Shown one piece after another: positions 20,155-29,747 of a stretch of 64,000 bases of DNA (its first letter is position 1; each line of letters begins with the position of its first letter). The notes under the pieces were generated by a model. That model saw nothing but the letters and a program-made list of their open reading frames with translations. It was not told the DNA's origin and searched no databases. A program made the position numbers and the translations under genes. Location of the stretch: NCBI GenBank assembly GCA_963698495.1, contig CAVORB010000010.1:119217-183216 (forward strand), read 5' to 3'. The DNA is from CAVORB01 sp963698495 (GTDB taxonomy: Bacteria; Pseudomonadota; Gammaproteobacteria; Chromatiales; Chromatiaceae).

Positions 20155-20295
20155 AGTTTGATCTCCTCTTGCGCTCGCCGCGTACCTTTGGGTTGTTGCC
20201 GAGCGGGGTGCTGCCTGATCCCCGCCAACTACTCGAAACTCACTGCCTGCCGCTTACCGACACCTCTCCGCGGACGCTCGCCCGCGGTCGGATCG

Positions 20296-21531
20296 TCAGA
20301 AATTGCCCTGAAACCAGCTCTTCATGCGGTCCCAAACCGCCTTGACACCCCGCGACTCGGAAAACTCCGGACGCCTGGACCGGCGATGCTGCTGGGCGTA
20401 CATCAAGAGCCCTACGCCCGTCGCGTAGATCGGGTTGCGAATCACCTCCTCCATGCCGGTCACGTACTGGGGCACGCCGAGGCGCACCGGCATGTGGAAC
20501 ACCTCTTCCGCCAGCTCGATCAGGCCCTCCATCTTGGCGCTGCCGCCGGTCACGACCACGCCACCGGCCACCAGATCTTCGAAGCCGCTGCGTCTGAGCT
20601 CGGCCTGGAGAATGGTCAGCAGCTCCTCGTAACGGGGCTCCACCACCTCGGCCAGGGTCTGGCGCGACAGGCGGCGCGGGGGGCGTTCGCCGATACTTGG
20701 GACCTCGATCGTCTCGCCGCTCCCCGCCAGCTGGGTGAGCGCGCAGGCGTACTGGATCTTGATCCGCTCCGCGTACTGGGTGGGGGTGCGCAGCGCCACC
20801 GCGATGTCGTTGGTGACTTGATCTCCCGCAATGGGGATGACCGCCGTGTGGCGGATGGCGCCATCGGTAAACACCGCCAGGTCCGTGGTGCCGCCGCCGA
20901 TGTCGACCAGGCAGACGCCAAGCTCCTTCTCATCCTCGCCCAGCACCGAGTAGCTGGATGACAGCTGCTCGAGCACCAGGTCGTCGACCTCGAGCCCGCA
21001 GCGGCGGATGCACTTGACGACGTTCTGAGCCGCGCTCACCGCGCCGGTGATCATGTGCACCCGCGCCTCGAGGCGGACACCGCACATGCCGATGGGCTCG
21101 CGGATGCCCTCCTGCTCGTCGATGATGAATTCCTGGGGCAGGATGTGGAGGATCTTCTGATCCGCCGGGATGGCGACGGCGCGGGCCGCGTCGATGACGC
21201 GATCGACGTCGCCCTGGGTGACCTCCCGCTCCTTGATGGCGGTGATGCCGTGGGAGTTGAGGCTGCGAATGTGACTCCCGGCGATCCCCGCATGGACCGA
21301 GTGGATCTCGCACCCGGCCATGAGCTCGGCCTCCTCGACGGCACGCTGAATGGACTGCACCGTCGACTCGATATCCACCACCACGCCCTTCTTCAAGCCG
21401 CGCGACGGGTGGGTCCCGATCCCGATGATCTCGATCTGATCGTCCGCCTTCACCTCACCCACCAGGGCGGCGATCTTGGATGTGCCGATATCCAGGCCGA
21501 TCAAGAGGTTCTTTTCTCCGCGTCTCGACAT
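20296..21531 (-). CDS. ftsA: Cell division protein FtsA
   Basis: FtsA is an actin-like ATPase that tethers FtsZ to the membrane. It has about 411 residues, with the phosphate-1 motif LIGLDIGTSKIAALVGE near the start. The C-terminal amphipathic helix ends GVKAVWDRMKSWFQGNF. The ATG at 21531 lies six bases after the ftsQ stop; an in-frame TTG at 21540 would overlap ftsQ. The AAGGA in front of the ATG is very close, so translational coupling with ftsQ is likely. Confidence 0.98.
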   Translation of the reverse strand: MSRRGEKNLLIGLDIGTSKIAALVGEVKADDQIEIIGIGTHPSRGLKKGVVVDIESTVQSIQRAVEEAELMAGCEIHSVHAGIAGSHIRSLNSHGITAIKEREVTQGDVDRVIDAARAVAIPADQKILHILPQEFIIDEQEGIREPIGMCGVRLEARVHMITGAVSAAQNVVKCIRRCGLEVDDLVLEQLSSSYSVLGEDEKELGVCLVDIGGGTTDLAVFTDGAIRHTAVIPIAGDQVTNDIAVALRTPTQYAERIKIQYACALTQLAGSGETIEVPSIGERPPRRLSRQTLAEVVEPRYEELLTILQAELRRSGFEDLVAGGVVVTGGSAKMEGLIELAEEVFHMPVRLGVPQYVTGMEEVIRNPIYATGVGLLMYAQQHRRSRRPEFSESRGVKAVWDRMKSWFQGNF

Positions 21532-21536
21532 TCCTT

Positions 21537-22394
21537 TCAACTCCGAGGGGACCGAGGTAAGAAATCGTGAATGCGGGCCGACAGACGGTCGGGATGGGAG
21601 CCGACCGAGCGCCCTACACGTGCACCGGAGCCAGGCTCGCCAAGGGTGGCGGCCTGCGCGCTCGCCCCTTCCTGCGCGCCGTTTTCGGTCAGGTTCCAGC
21701 GCACCGACAGCCCGTTGCTGTAACGCATGTCCACCTGCTCCGGGCTCCCAACGGCGGCCAGGGACGGCCAGGCGCGCAGGAAGCGACCCGCGCGCTCCTC
21801 GACCTCGAGCTTCCCGAGAGCCAACTCGAAGCCGGCGTCGGTGCGGATGCTCCAGGCGCCCCTGGCGTCGAGGAGCATGTGCTCGATCGCGAGGCCCCGG
21901 GCCGCGAACCGCGGGCTCCAGGCCCGGTAGCGCGCGACCAGCAGAGGCGCCCTGTCATCGACCGCTGCCAAGGTCGGTAGGCCCTTCGGAAGCTCCGTCA
22001 CGGGGGGACGGAACACGACGCCCTGGTCCGAGACCAGACCGTCCTCGCCCCAGCGGCAGAGCGGCTTGTGCTCGACCACCGTCAAGTCCAGGCGATCGGG
22101 CCACACCCTGCGCAGACTCGCCGAGCGCACCCAGGCCAGCGCCTCCACCGCCTCCTTGAGCTCACCGAGGTCCTGGGTGACGATCCCGCCGTGCAGGTGA
22201 TCGATCACCGTCTCTTGCAAGCGTTTCGGCGACAGGCGTTGGAGCTCGCCGTCCACCGTGACCACGCGGATCGGCAGGTATTGCGGCTCCCAGCGCAGGA
22301 TCTGGTGCCCCGCACCAACCATCAGACCGACGAGGAGCAAGACCGAGAGCCAGCGCAGCAGCCGTCGCGCGGCCCCCGGCGCCTCGTCCTGCAT
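21537..22394 (-). CDS. ftsQ: Cell division protein FtsQ
   Basis: FtsQ is a bitopic divisome protein that recruits FtsB and FtsL. With the ATG at 22394 it has 285 residues: a short cytoplasmic tail, a membrane helix at about 13-30 (LLRWLSVLLLVGLMVGAG), a POTRA domain (IRVVTVDGELQRL...) and a beta domain with SDQGVVF. The start lies 19 bases after the ddl stop. The in-frame extension into ddl is not needed. The C-terminal tail beyond about residue 245 is long and low in complexity. Confidence 0.93.
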   Translation of the reverse strand: MQDEAPGAARRLLRWLSVLLLVGLMVGAGHQILRWEPQYLPIRVVTVDGELQRLSPKRLQETVIDHLHGGIVTQDLGELKEAVEALAWVRSASLRRVWPDRLDLTVVEHKPLCRWGEDGLVSDQGVVFRPPVTELPKGLPTLAAVDDRAPLLVARYRAWSPRFAARGLAIEHMLLDARGAWSIRTDAGFELALGKLEVEERAGRFLRAWPSLAAVGSPEQVDMRYSNGLSVRWNLTENGAQEGASAQAATLGEPGSGARVGRSVGSHPDRLSARIHDFLPRSPRS

Positions 22395-22413
22395 GCCGGT
22401 CGGGGTTGCTCGC

Positions 22414-23340
22414 TCAGGCGCTCGCAATGCTGGTCTCCAGGATGCGCCACACCAGCTCATCGAAATCGATCCCGCGGGCGCGTGCCGCCATCGGCACCAG
22501 GCTGTGATCCGTCATGCCCGGCACCGTGTTCACCTCCAACAGGAAGGGGCGCCCGTCCCCGTCCATCATGAAATCCACGCGGCCCCATCCGCTCGCGCCC
22601 ACGGCGTCGAAGGCCGCCTTGCACGTGTCCTGCAGGCGCGCCTCGTCGTCCGCAGACAGGCCGCAAGGACAGATGTATCGGGTGGAATCGGCGAAGTACT
22701 TCGCCTCGTAGTCGTAGAAGGCCCGGGGCGTCTCGAGCTTGATCATCGGCAAGGCCTCCGTGCCCAGCACGGCGCAGGTGTACTCCGGCCCCGTGATCCA
22801 GCGCTCGGCGATCACCAGCCGGTCAAGCGTCGATGCCGCCCGCCATGCGGCGGCGAGTCCCTTGGCGTCCTCGGCGCGCGCCATGCCGATACTCGACCCC
22901 TCGTGGGCCGGTTTGATCATCAACGGAAAACCGAGCGCCTGCGCATCCGCCAGATCGTCCTCCGCGCGCAGAAGCACGAAGTCCGCGGTGGGCAAGCCGC
23001 AACCACGCCAGGTGAGCTTGCAGCGGTACTTGTCCATGCCGAGCGCCGATCCCAGCACGCCCGAGCCGGTGTAGGGCAATCCCATCGTCTCCAGCGCGCC
23101 CTGGATCTGGCCATCCTCACCGCCACGACCGTGTAGGATGATGAAGACCCGGTCGAATCCGCCGCGCCCGAGGCGATCGAGCGCTCCCTCCTCCGCCGGG
23201 TCCAGCGCCTCGACGGCCACGCCCCGGCGCTGCAGCGCCGCGAGCACCGCCGCGCCGCTCTTCAACGACACCTCGCGCTCGGCGGACCGCCCGCCCAATA
23301 GGAGAGCCACGTTTCCGAACTTGGCCGCATCCGAGCTCAT
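22414..23340 (-). CDS. ddlB: D-alanine--D-alanine ligase Ddl
   Basis: This ATP-grasp enzyme joins two D-alanines for the peptidoglycan pentapeptide. The 308 residues match E. coli DdlB. Visible motifs are LLGGRSAEREVSLKSG at the start, LHGRGGEDG, KPAHEGSSIGM and the metal site FLLEVNTVPGMTDHSLVP. It sits between the murB remnant and ftsQ; its start overlaps the stop of a short frame in the murB remnant by four bases. Confidence 0.97.
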   Translation of the reverse strand: MSSDAAKFGNVALLLGGRSAEREVSLKSGAAVLAALQRRGVAVEALDPAEEGALDRLGRGGFDRVFIILHGRGGEDGQIQGALETMGLPYTGSGVLGSALGMDKYRCKLTWRGCGLPTADFVLLRAEDDLADAQALGFPLMIKPAHEGSSIGMARAEDAKGLAAAWRAASTLDRLVIAERWITGPEYTCAVLGTEALPMIKLETPRAFYDYEAKYFADSTRYICPCGLSADDEARLQDTCKAAFDAVGASGWGRVDFMMDGDGRPFLLEVNTVPGMTDHSLVPMAARARGIDFDELVWRILETSIASA

Positions 23341-23344
23341 GCCT

Positions 23345-23462
23345 TCAATCCCCCACCCGATGGACTTCGGGTATCAGAACCACCACCGCGCCACCCGGTG
23401 CGACGCGCCAAGGCCTCACCATGGCGCGGCTCGCCTCGCGGTTGGAACTCTTTCACGATCAT
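23345..23462 (-). pseudogene. murB: murB remnant: N- and C-terminal fragments with the centre deleted
   Basis: Between murC and ddl, where murB normally lies, only about 120 bases are recognisable. From an ATG at 23462 the frame reads RGEPRHGEALARRTGWRGGG, which matches the MurB N-terminus (GE-x-x-x-x-EPLARHTSWRVGG). One frame over, from about 23383 to a TGA at 23345, it reads VVLIPEVHRVGD and stop, which matches the MurB C-terminus (VxLxPEVxxVG). The roughly 800 bases between, holding the FAD-binding and catalytic parts, are missing at a GGTGGTGG junction. A further 135 bases up to the murC stop show nothing recognisable. MurB is essential, so either another copy exists or the sequence is misassembled here. 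Confidence 0.6.
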
Positions 23463-23597
23463 CGCGGGCGCCGCCCGCGACCGAGCTGGCGAGGATCGGA
23501 CCTCGCCGCAGCGCGCGCCGGCTTGGCCGGCATCTGGGGGCGCGTCCTTTGCGCGTTGCCGCGCAGGGGCTCACCGCAACCCATGTGCAACCGGGTG

Positions 23598-25040
23598 CTA
23601 AGTTGATGCGGCATCGACGATCTCCCCTCTGAGGTGCGCCGGCAGCCGGGCCGCCAGAGCACCGATGTCGCCGGCCCCCAGGGTCAGCACGAGATCCCCG
23701 TCGGCCAGCAGGTTTCCAAGGACTTTCGGCACTTCCGACAGGGCCTCCACGAACACCGGGTCGACCTCGCCGCGCATGCGGATGGCGCGGCTCAGGGAGC
23801 GGCCATCGGCGCCCGGAATTGCCGCCTCCCCGGCGGGATAGACCTCGGTCAGGACCAGCACATCGGTGCTGGAAAGCACCTTGACGAAATCCTCGAACTG
23901 CTCCTGCGTGCGGCTGAAGCGATGGGGTTGGAAGACCAGCACCAGGCGCCGGCCCGGCCACCCCTGGCGCGCGGCCTCCAGGGTCGCGGCAAGCTCCCGC
24001 GGATGGTGGCCGTAGTCGTCCACCAGGATCAGGTCCCGTCCGGCGGAATCGGTAATCTGCTCGACCACGAAACGGCGGCCTACTCCCTGGAATCCGGCGA
24101 GGGCGCGCTGGATGGCGTCCTCATTCACGCCGAGCTCGATGCCGACGCTGATGGCGGCCAAGGCATTCAGCACGTTGTGTCGCCCGGGCAGATTGAGCAC
24201 CACCGGGAAGTCCTCGGCGTCCCTGCGCTGCACCGTGAAGTGCATGCGCAGCCCCTCCTGTCTGATCGCCGTGGCGCGCACGTCTGAGTCGTCGCCGGTG
24301 CCGTAGGTGCGCACCGGCCTGGGGATCATGGGCAGCAGCGAGCGCACCTCGTCGTCGTCAACGCACAGAACCGCGAGCCCGTAGAACGGAAGGTGATGGA
24401 GGAACTCCATGAAGGTGCCACGCAGCCGATTGAAGTCGTTTCCGTAGGTGCGCATGTGGTCGGCGTCGATGTTGGTCAGCACCGCCAGCATCGGTTGCAG
24501 ATACAGGAAGGAGGCGTCGCTCTCGTCCGCTTCGGCTACCAGGTATTGACTGCTGCCAAGGCGCGCATTCGCCCCCGCGCTGTTGAGGCGCCCGCCGATG
24601 ACGAAGGTCGGGTCGAGCCCGCCCTCGGCGAGCACGCTGGCCACCAGGCTGGTGGTCGTCGTCTTGCCGTGGGTGCCCGCCACGGCGACCCCGTAGTAGA
24701 AGCGCATCAGCTCCGCCAGCATCTCGGCGCGCCGCACGACCGGGATGCGATGCTCGCGGGCGATCTTGATCTCCGGGTTCGACTCGTCGATGGCGCTCGA
24801 AACCACCACCGCATCGGCGCCCTCCGCCTGCTCCTCGCGATGCCCGATGAAGACCTTGACGCCGAGCCCCTCGAGGCGATGCGTGACCTCGGACTCGCGC
24901 TTGTCGGAGCCGGAGACCTGATAGCCGAGATTTGCCATCAGCTCGGCGATGCCGCTCATGCCCGCGCCGCCGACGCCCACGAAATGCAGCCGGCGGATGC
25001 GGCCCATGCTGCTGGCGCCGTATCGGCGTATGTCGCTCAT
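23598..25040 (-). CDS. murC: UDP-N-acetylmuramate--L-alanine ligase MurC
   Basis: MurC adds the first amino acid to UDP-MurNAc. It has 480 residues with the Rossmann motif FVGVGGAGMSGIAELM at 20-35, the P-loop AGTHGKTTTT at 121-130, and NAxAAI-type and FQPHRFSRT segments of the Mur ligase C-terminal domains. Its ATG overlaps the murG stop by four bases. Confidence 0.98.
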   Translation of the reverse strand: MSDIRRYGASSMGRIRRLHFVGVGGAGMSGIAELMANLGYQVSGSDKRESEVTHRLEGLGVKVFIGHREEQAEGADAVVVSSAIDESNPEIKIAREHRIPVVRRAEMLAELMRFYYGVAVAGTHGKTTTTSLVASVLAEGGLDPTFVIGGRLNSAGANARLGSSQYLVAEADESDASFLYLQPMLAVLTNIDADHMRTYGNDFNRLRGTFMEFLHHLPFYGLAVLCVDDDEVRSLLPMIPRPVRTYGTGDDSDVRATAIRQEGLRMHFTVQRRDAEDFPVVLNLPGRHNVLNALAAISVGIELGVNEDAIQRALAGFQGVGRRFVVEQITDSAGRDLILVDDYGHHPRELAATLEAARQGWPGRRLVLVFQPHRFSRTQEQFEDFVKVLSSTDVLVLTEVYPAGEAAIPGADGRSLSRAIRMRGEVDPVFVEALSEVPKVLGNLLADGDLVLTLGAGDIGALAARLPAHLRGEIVDAAST

Positions 25041-26116
25041 GGCTTGCTCACCTCCCAGCAGGCGGCGGCGATGCGTTCGGCCGCCGCGGGCTCGGCGCGC
25101 ATGCGGGCGGCCTCGGCCATGGCCAGCAGCCGAGCCGGATCGCCGAGCAGAGCCGCGAGGACCTCGGCCAGGGAATCGGCACTCAGCTCGGGCTGAGCCA
25201 TCAGCCGCGCCGCCCCCAGATCGGCGAGATAGCGGGCATTGGCGGTTTGATGATCGTCAACGGCGTGCGGGTAGGGCACCAGCACCGACGCCACCCCCGC
25301 CGCCGCGAGCTCGGAGACCGTCAACGCGCCGGCGCGGCACACCACCAGATCCGCCCAGGCATAGGCCTCCGCCATGTCCTCGATGAAAGGCGTAACCTCG
25401 GCTTCGACCTCCGCGGCGGCGTATGCCGACCGCGCGGCATCGAGGGTCCGCTCTCCGGCCTGGTGCCGGATCGCCGGCCGCATCGCCGCGGAAAGCCTGG
25501 CGACGGCCGGCGCCACCGTCTCGTTCAGCACCTGTGCGCCGAGAGACCCGCCCACGACCAGCAAACGCCGTGCTCCGGCACGCCCCGCGAGGCGCTCGGC
25601 CGGGGCGGCGACGGCCGCGATCTCGGGCCGCACCGGATTACCGCAGGTCACGGCGCCGCGCGCCGCCGGGAAGCTACCGGGGAAGGCCTGGAACACCCGG
25701 CTGGCGATTCGCGACAGCCATTGGTTGGTGAGGCCCGGGACCTGATTCTGCTCGTGAATCACCAAGGGAAGCCCCATGGCGCGGGCCACGAGCCCGCCCG
25801 GACCGGATACGAAACCGCCCATCCCTAGGACCACGCTGGGACGGCGCCCGCGGAGCACCGACACGGCCTCGCGCAGAGCCACCAGCAGCCGCCACGGGGA
25901 AGCGATCAGTTGAGCGATGCCTTTGCCGCGCAGCCCCTCGATGCTGATCCACTCCATGCTGAAACCCCGCGCTGGCACCAGGCGTGCCTCCAGGCCGTGC
26001 CGGGTCCCGATCCAGAACACCTCCATGCCCTGCCCGCGCAACAGCTCGGCTACCGCGAGTGCCGGGAACACGTGTCCCCCGGTGCCGCCGGCCATGACCG
26101 CTACGCGCGCGCCCAT
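25037..26116 (-). CDS. murG: Lipid II synthase glycosyltransferase MurG
   Basis: MurG adds GlcNAc to Lipid I at the inner face of the cytoplasmic membrane. It has 359 residues of GT28/GT-B fold. The N-terminal glycine-rich motif is GGTGGH at 10-15, with GMGGFVSGP, IHEQNQVPGLTN and the UDP-GlcNAc motif CRAGALTVSELAAAG further on. The ATG at 26116 is used because the glycine motif follows directly; the frame continues far upstream as a shadow of ftsW. It overlaps ftsW by 16 bases and murC by four. Confidence 0.97.
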   Translation of the reverse strand: MGARVAVMAGGTGGHVFPALAVAELLRGQGMEVFWIGTRHGLEARLVPARGFSMEWISIEGLRGKGIAQLIASPWRLLVALREAVSVLRGRRPSVVLGMGGFVSGPGGLVARAMGLPLVIHEQNQVPGLTNQWLSRIASRVFQAFPGSFPAARGAVTCGNPVRPEIAAVAAPAERLAGRAGARRLLVVGGSLGAQVLNETVAPAVARLSAAMRPAIRHQAGERTLDAARSAYAAAEVEAEVTPFIEDMAEAYAWADLVVCRAGALTVSELAAAGVASVLVPYPHAVDDHQTANARYLADLGAARLMAQPELSADSLAEVLAALLGDPARLLAMAEAARMRAEPAAAERIAAACWEVSKP

Positions 26117-27297
26117 TTCATGCCCCCAGCCGGTACGGCGCTCTCCTCGGACCTCCGCAGATCGGCATCGATACGCAGCAGCATCGCCACCGCCATGCAG
26201 GCCACGATGATGCTGTTGCTGCCGTAGCTCATGAACGGCAGCGTCAGGCCCTTGGTCGGCAACAAGCCCACGTTGACGCCGATATTGACCAGGGCCTGAA
26301 GCCCGATCCCCAATCCGAATCCGTTCGCCACATGGGCCGCGAAGCACCAGCCGGCCTGCTCCGCCCGGGCGCCGATGGAGAAGGCGCGCAGCACCACGAA
26401 GACAAAGGCAGCGATCACGGCCAGGGTCCCGACGAGACCGAACTCCTCCCCCACCACTGCCAGGATGAAATCCGTGTGGGCCTCGGGGAGGAAGAACTGC
26501 TTCTGGATCCCGTTGCCGAGCCCAACGCCCAGCCATTCCCCGCGGCCGAAGGCGATCAATGCCTGGGAAAGCTGGAATCCGGTGTTGAAGGGGTCGGCAA
26601 ACGGGTCCAGGAACGAGGTCACCCGCTGGAAGCGGTAGGGCTCGAGGACGACCAGCGCCACCCCTGCCGCGGCCACCATCCCAAACAGCGCCGAGAAGTG
26701 CAGTACCTGCACGCCGCCCAGGAACAGCATCCCAAGCACCGTAGCCAGCAGGACCGCGGTCGTGCCGAAATCCGGCTGCGCCATGATCAGCGTACTCGCC
26801 AGCACCATCAGAACCATCGGCTTCAAGAAGCCGGAAAGCCTGGTCGCCACCTCCTCGTGGCGGCGAACGAGATAGCCGGCGATGTAGATGACGGCGAAGA
26901 ACTTCATCAGCTCCGAGCTTTGGATGTTGAGCGGCCCGAGGGGAATCCAGCGCGTCGCCCCGTTCACCGTGCGGCCGACACCAGGCACCAGCACGGCGAT
27001 CAGGAGCGCGATGCCGAGAAAGAACAGGAGCGCCCCGGACTTCTCCCACCAGTTGGCCGGAATCAGAAACACCAGGAGCCCCGCGGCGAGGGCGAGCCCC
27101 AGGGCCAATCCATGGCGCAGGACGAAGTGGAACGGGTCGCCGAACCCACGATCGGCAATCGACATGGAGGAGGACGCAACCATGATGAAACCGAAGCCGA
27201 GCAGCAGCAGCACGCAGATCAGCAGAGGCCAGTCCATTTCCGGCAACCGGTCGAGACGTCGGCGGCTGCGGACGCTAGGCCTGGTCTCGCCGCTCAT
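26101..27297 (-). CDS. ftsW: Septal peptidoglycan polymerase FtsW
   Basis: FtsW is a SEDS-family glycosyltransferase that works with FtsI. It has 398 residues, about ten membrane helices and an N-terminal cytoplasmic tail. The long periplasmic loop contains PFHF and RVTSFLDPFADPFNTGFQLSQ-like residues, and the C-terminal motif is GLTLPFMSYGSNSII. Overlaps of four bases with murD and 16 with murG indicate translational coupling. Confidence 0.97.
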   Translation of the reverse strand: MSGETRPSVRSRRRLDRLPEMDWPLLICVLLLLGFGFIMVASSSMSIADRGFGDPFHFVLRHGLALGLALAAGLLVFLIPANWWEKSGALLFFLGIALLIAVLVPGVGRTVNGATRWIPLGPLNIQSSELMKFFAVIYIAGYLVRRHEEVATRLSGFLKPMVLMVLASTLIMAQPDFGTTAVLLATVLGMLFLGGVQVLHFSALFGMVAAAGVALVVLEPYRFQRVTSFLDPFADPFNTGFQLSQALIAFGRGEWLGVGLGNGIQKQFFLPEAHTDFILAVVGEEFGLVGTLAVIAAFVFVVLRAFSIGARAEQAGWCFAAHVANGFGLGIGLQALVNIGVNVGLLPTKGLTLPFMSYGSNSIIVACMAVAMLLRIDADLRRSEESAVPAGGMKWARA

Positions 27298-28667
27298 GCC
27301 GGCAGCCCCTGGACGGCGGCGGCGAACACCCGACCCCGGTGCTCATAGTTGTCGAACATATCGAAGCTCGCGCATGCCGGGGACAGGAGCACGCAGTCGC
27401 CGGGCAGCGCCGCATCCGCCGCCAAGGCAACGGCATCCTCCATGTCCCTGGCATGCAACAGGGGTACTGCGCCACGCAGCACCCGCTCGAGCAGCGGGGC
27501 GTCGCGCCCGATGAGGACGACCGCCCGCGCCGCGTCCCGGACGACCGGAAGCAGGGGCGAGAAGTCCGCCCCCTTGCAGTCGCCCCCGGCGATCAGGACC
27601 GCACGCCCGGACCCGGCCGGATCGACCAGGCCGCGCAGCGCGGCGACGGTGGCGCCCGGATTCGTGCCCTTTGAATCGTCATACCAGCGCACGCCTCTCC
27701 TGGCCGCCACCAGCACGGTGCGGTGGGGCAGCCCGCGGAACCGGCGAAGGGCCTCCCGCATCGAGGTCACGGGCAGGCCACAGGCACTTCCCAGCGCCAG
27801 GGCGGCCAACGCGTTCGCCAGATTGTGACGCCCGGCCACGGCGATCTCCCCGGTCGCCATCAAGGGCTCTTGCCCGCGGACCAGCCAGGTTTCGCCCGCT
27901 CTTTCGATCAGCCCGAAGTCATCGCGGCTGCGGGGGTCCGCGAGGGTGAACCCGATCTCTGCCTGCGCCCGTCCAGCCATCGCGCGCACCACGGGATCGT
28001 CCCGATTGAGGACGGCGATCTCGGCATGGTCGAATACCCGCGCCTTGGCCGCGGCGTAGTCCTCCAGGCTCGGATAGCGATCCATGTGATCGGCGGAGAC
28101 ATTGAGCACGGTCGCCGCCTTGGGGGCGAGGGTCTGCGTCGTCTCGAGCTGGAAGCTGGACAGCTCGAGCACATACAGCTCGACGCCTTCGTCCAGCAGA
28201 TCGAGGGCGGGCTCGCCCAGATTGCCGCCAACCGCAACCCGCACACCGGCGAGCCTGGCCATTTGCCCGAGGAGGCTGGTGACGGTGCTCTTGCCGTTCG
28301 ACCCGGTGATGGCGACCACCGGCGCCCTTACCGCTTGCGCAAACAGCTCGATGTCGCCGATCACGGGTGCGCCTCGGGCAACCGCCTGCGCCACCAAGGG
28401 CTCGCTCACCGGGACGCCGGGGCTGACCACCAGCAGCTCCGCGGCGGCGAAGGCATCCGGATCGAAACCACCGGTGAACAGGGCCGTGTCCGGCATCTCC
28501 AGGCGCGCCTGCTCCATGCCGGGCGGATTGGCGCGGGAGTCGGTCACCGCCACCGAAACCCCCTGGGCTCGCAGATAGCGGGCCACCGACAGGCCCGTTT
28601 TCCCGAGGCCCACGATCAAGGTCTTGGGCGCCTTGGCCTGAGGAGTCTTGAGGGCGGCCGTCATCAT
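27294..28667 (-). CDS. murD: UDP-N-acetylmuramoylalanine--D-glutamate ligase MurD
   Basis: MurD adds D-glutamate. With the ATG at 28667, overlapping the mraY stop, it has 457 residues. The N-terminal fold is TLIVGLGKTGLSVARYL and the P-loop TGSNGKST is at 121-128. The central NVSADHMDRYPSLEDYAAAK and the late CLLSPACASFDMFDNYEHRG are typical. The frame remains open upstream inside mraY, which is a shadow. Confidence 0.97.
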   Translation of the reverse strand: MMTAALKTPQAKAPKTLIVGLGKTGLSVARYLRAQGVSVAVTDSRANPPGMEQARLEMPDTALFTGGFDPDAFAAAELLVVSPGVPVSEPLVAQAVARGAPVIGDIELFAQAVRAPVVAITGSNGKSTVTSLLGQMARLAGVRVAVGGNLGEPALDLLDEGVELYVLELSSFQLETTQTLAPKAATVLNVSADHMDRYPSLEDYAAAKARVFDHAEIAVLNRDDPVVRAMAGRAQAEIGFTLADPRSRDDFGLIERAGETWLVRGQEPLMATGEIAVAGRHNLANALAALALGSACGLPVTSMREALRRFRGLPHRTVLVAARRGVRWYDDSKGTNPGATVAALRGLVDPAGSGRAVLIAGGDCKGADFSPLLPVVRDAARAVVLIGRDAPLLERVLRGAVPLLHARDMEDAVALAADAALPGDCVLLSPACASFDMFDNYEHRGRVFAAAVQGLPA

Positions 28668-29746
28668 CTGATCTTCAGGCTCGCCAGGCCCACCAGGACC
28701 AGAATCACGGTGGCGATCCAGAAACGAACGATCACCCTGGGCTCGGGCCAACCCTGCAGCTCGAAGTGATGATGCAGCGGCGCCATGCGGAAGATGCGCT
28801 TGCCGGTGAGCTTGAAGGAGGCCACCTGCAGCATCACCGAAAGGGTCTCCGCGACGAACACCCCGCCCATGATCAGCAGCACAAGCTCCTGACGAGCGGT
28901 CACGGCCACCACGCCCAGAGCGGCCCCCAGGGAGAGGGCGCCGACATCGCCCATGAACACCTGGGCCGGATAGGTGTTGAACCAGAGAAATCCGAGGCCG
29001 GCCCCGACCAGGGCGCCGCAGAACACGACCACCTCGCCGACGCCGGGGATGTGGGGGATCTTGAGGTAGCTGGCGAAGTCGACGTGTCCGGTGGCGTACA
29101 CGAAGACGCCGAGCGCGCCGCACACCAGCACCGTGGGCAGCACCGCCAGCCCGTCGAGGCCGTCGGTCAGGTTCACGGCATTGCTGCTGCCGACGATGAC
29201 GAGATAAGAAAGCAGGATGAACCAGCCACCGAGCTGGAAAGAGACGTCCTTGAGATAGGGAACCAGCAAAGCGGTCTCCGCCGGCGTGGAGGAGATCCAA
29301 TAGAGGTACAGGGCCGCCGCGATGCCCGCCACCGACTGCCAGAGGTACTTGTAACGCGCCGCCAGCCCGCGCGGGTCCTTGAGCACCAGCTTCTTGTAGT
29401 CGTCGACCAGACCGATCGCTCCGTAGGCGAGCGTGACCAGCAGCACCAGCCAGACGTAACGGTTGCCGAGGTCGGACCACAGCAGCGTGCTCACGCCCAC
29501 GCTCACCAGGATCAAGGCCCCGCCCATCGTCGGCGTACCGGCCTTGGACAGATGGGACCGCGGGCCGTCGTCCCGCACCGTCTGGCCGATCTTGAATCGG
29601 GTCAGGCGGCGGATCATGGCCGGCCCTACCGCGAACGAAATGACCAGCGCCGTCAGCACGCCGAGAATCGCGCGCAAGGTCAGGTAGCGGAAGACGTAGA
29701 AGGCGCTGTCGACCTGTCCCAGCCAATCGGTCAGATAGAGCAGCAT
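28664..29746 (-). CDS. mraY: Phospho-MurNAc-pentapeptide transferase MraY
   Basis: MraY makes Lipid I by moving phospho-MurNAc-pentapeptide to undecaprenyl phosphate. The 360 residues are exactly the usual length. It has about ten membrane helices, the catalytic aspartate-rich AIGLVDDYKKL, NLTDGLDGLA, and MAPLHHHFELQGWPE near the C-terminus. The ATG at 29746 follows the murF stop by one base. Confidence 0.98.
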   Translation of the reverse strand: MLLYLTDWLGQVDSAFYVFRYLTLRAILGVLTALVISFAVGPAMIRRLTRFKIGQTVRDDGPRSHLSKAGTPTMGGALILVSVGVSTLLWSDLGNRYVWLVLLVTLAYGAIGLVDDYKKLVLKDPRGLAARYKYLWQSVAGIAAALYLYWISSTPAETALLVPYLKDVSFQLGGWFILLSYLVIVGSSNAVNLTDGLDGLAVLPTVLVCGALGVFVYATGHVDFASYLKIPHIPGVGEVVVFCGALVGAGLGFLWFNTYPAQVFMGDVGALSLGAALGVVAVTARQELVLLIMGGVFVAETLSVMLQVASFKLTGKRIFRMAPLHHHFELQGWPEPRVIVRFWIATVILVLVGLASLKIR

Positions 29747-29747
29747 G

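Noticed and set aside
23459..23662. Small minus-strand frame between murC and the murB remnant as a gene
   Set aside because: It is Arg-rich, overlaps the murC end, and has no resemblance to MurB or any small protein.
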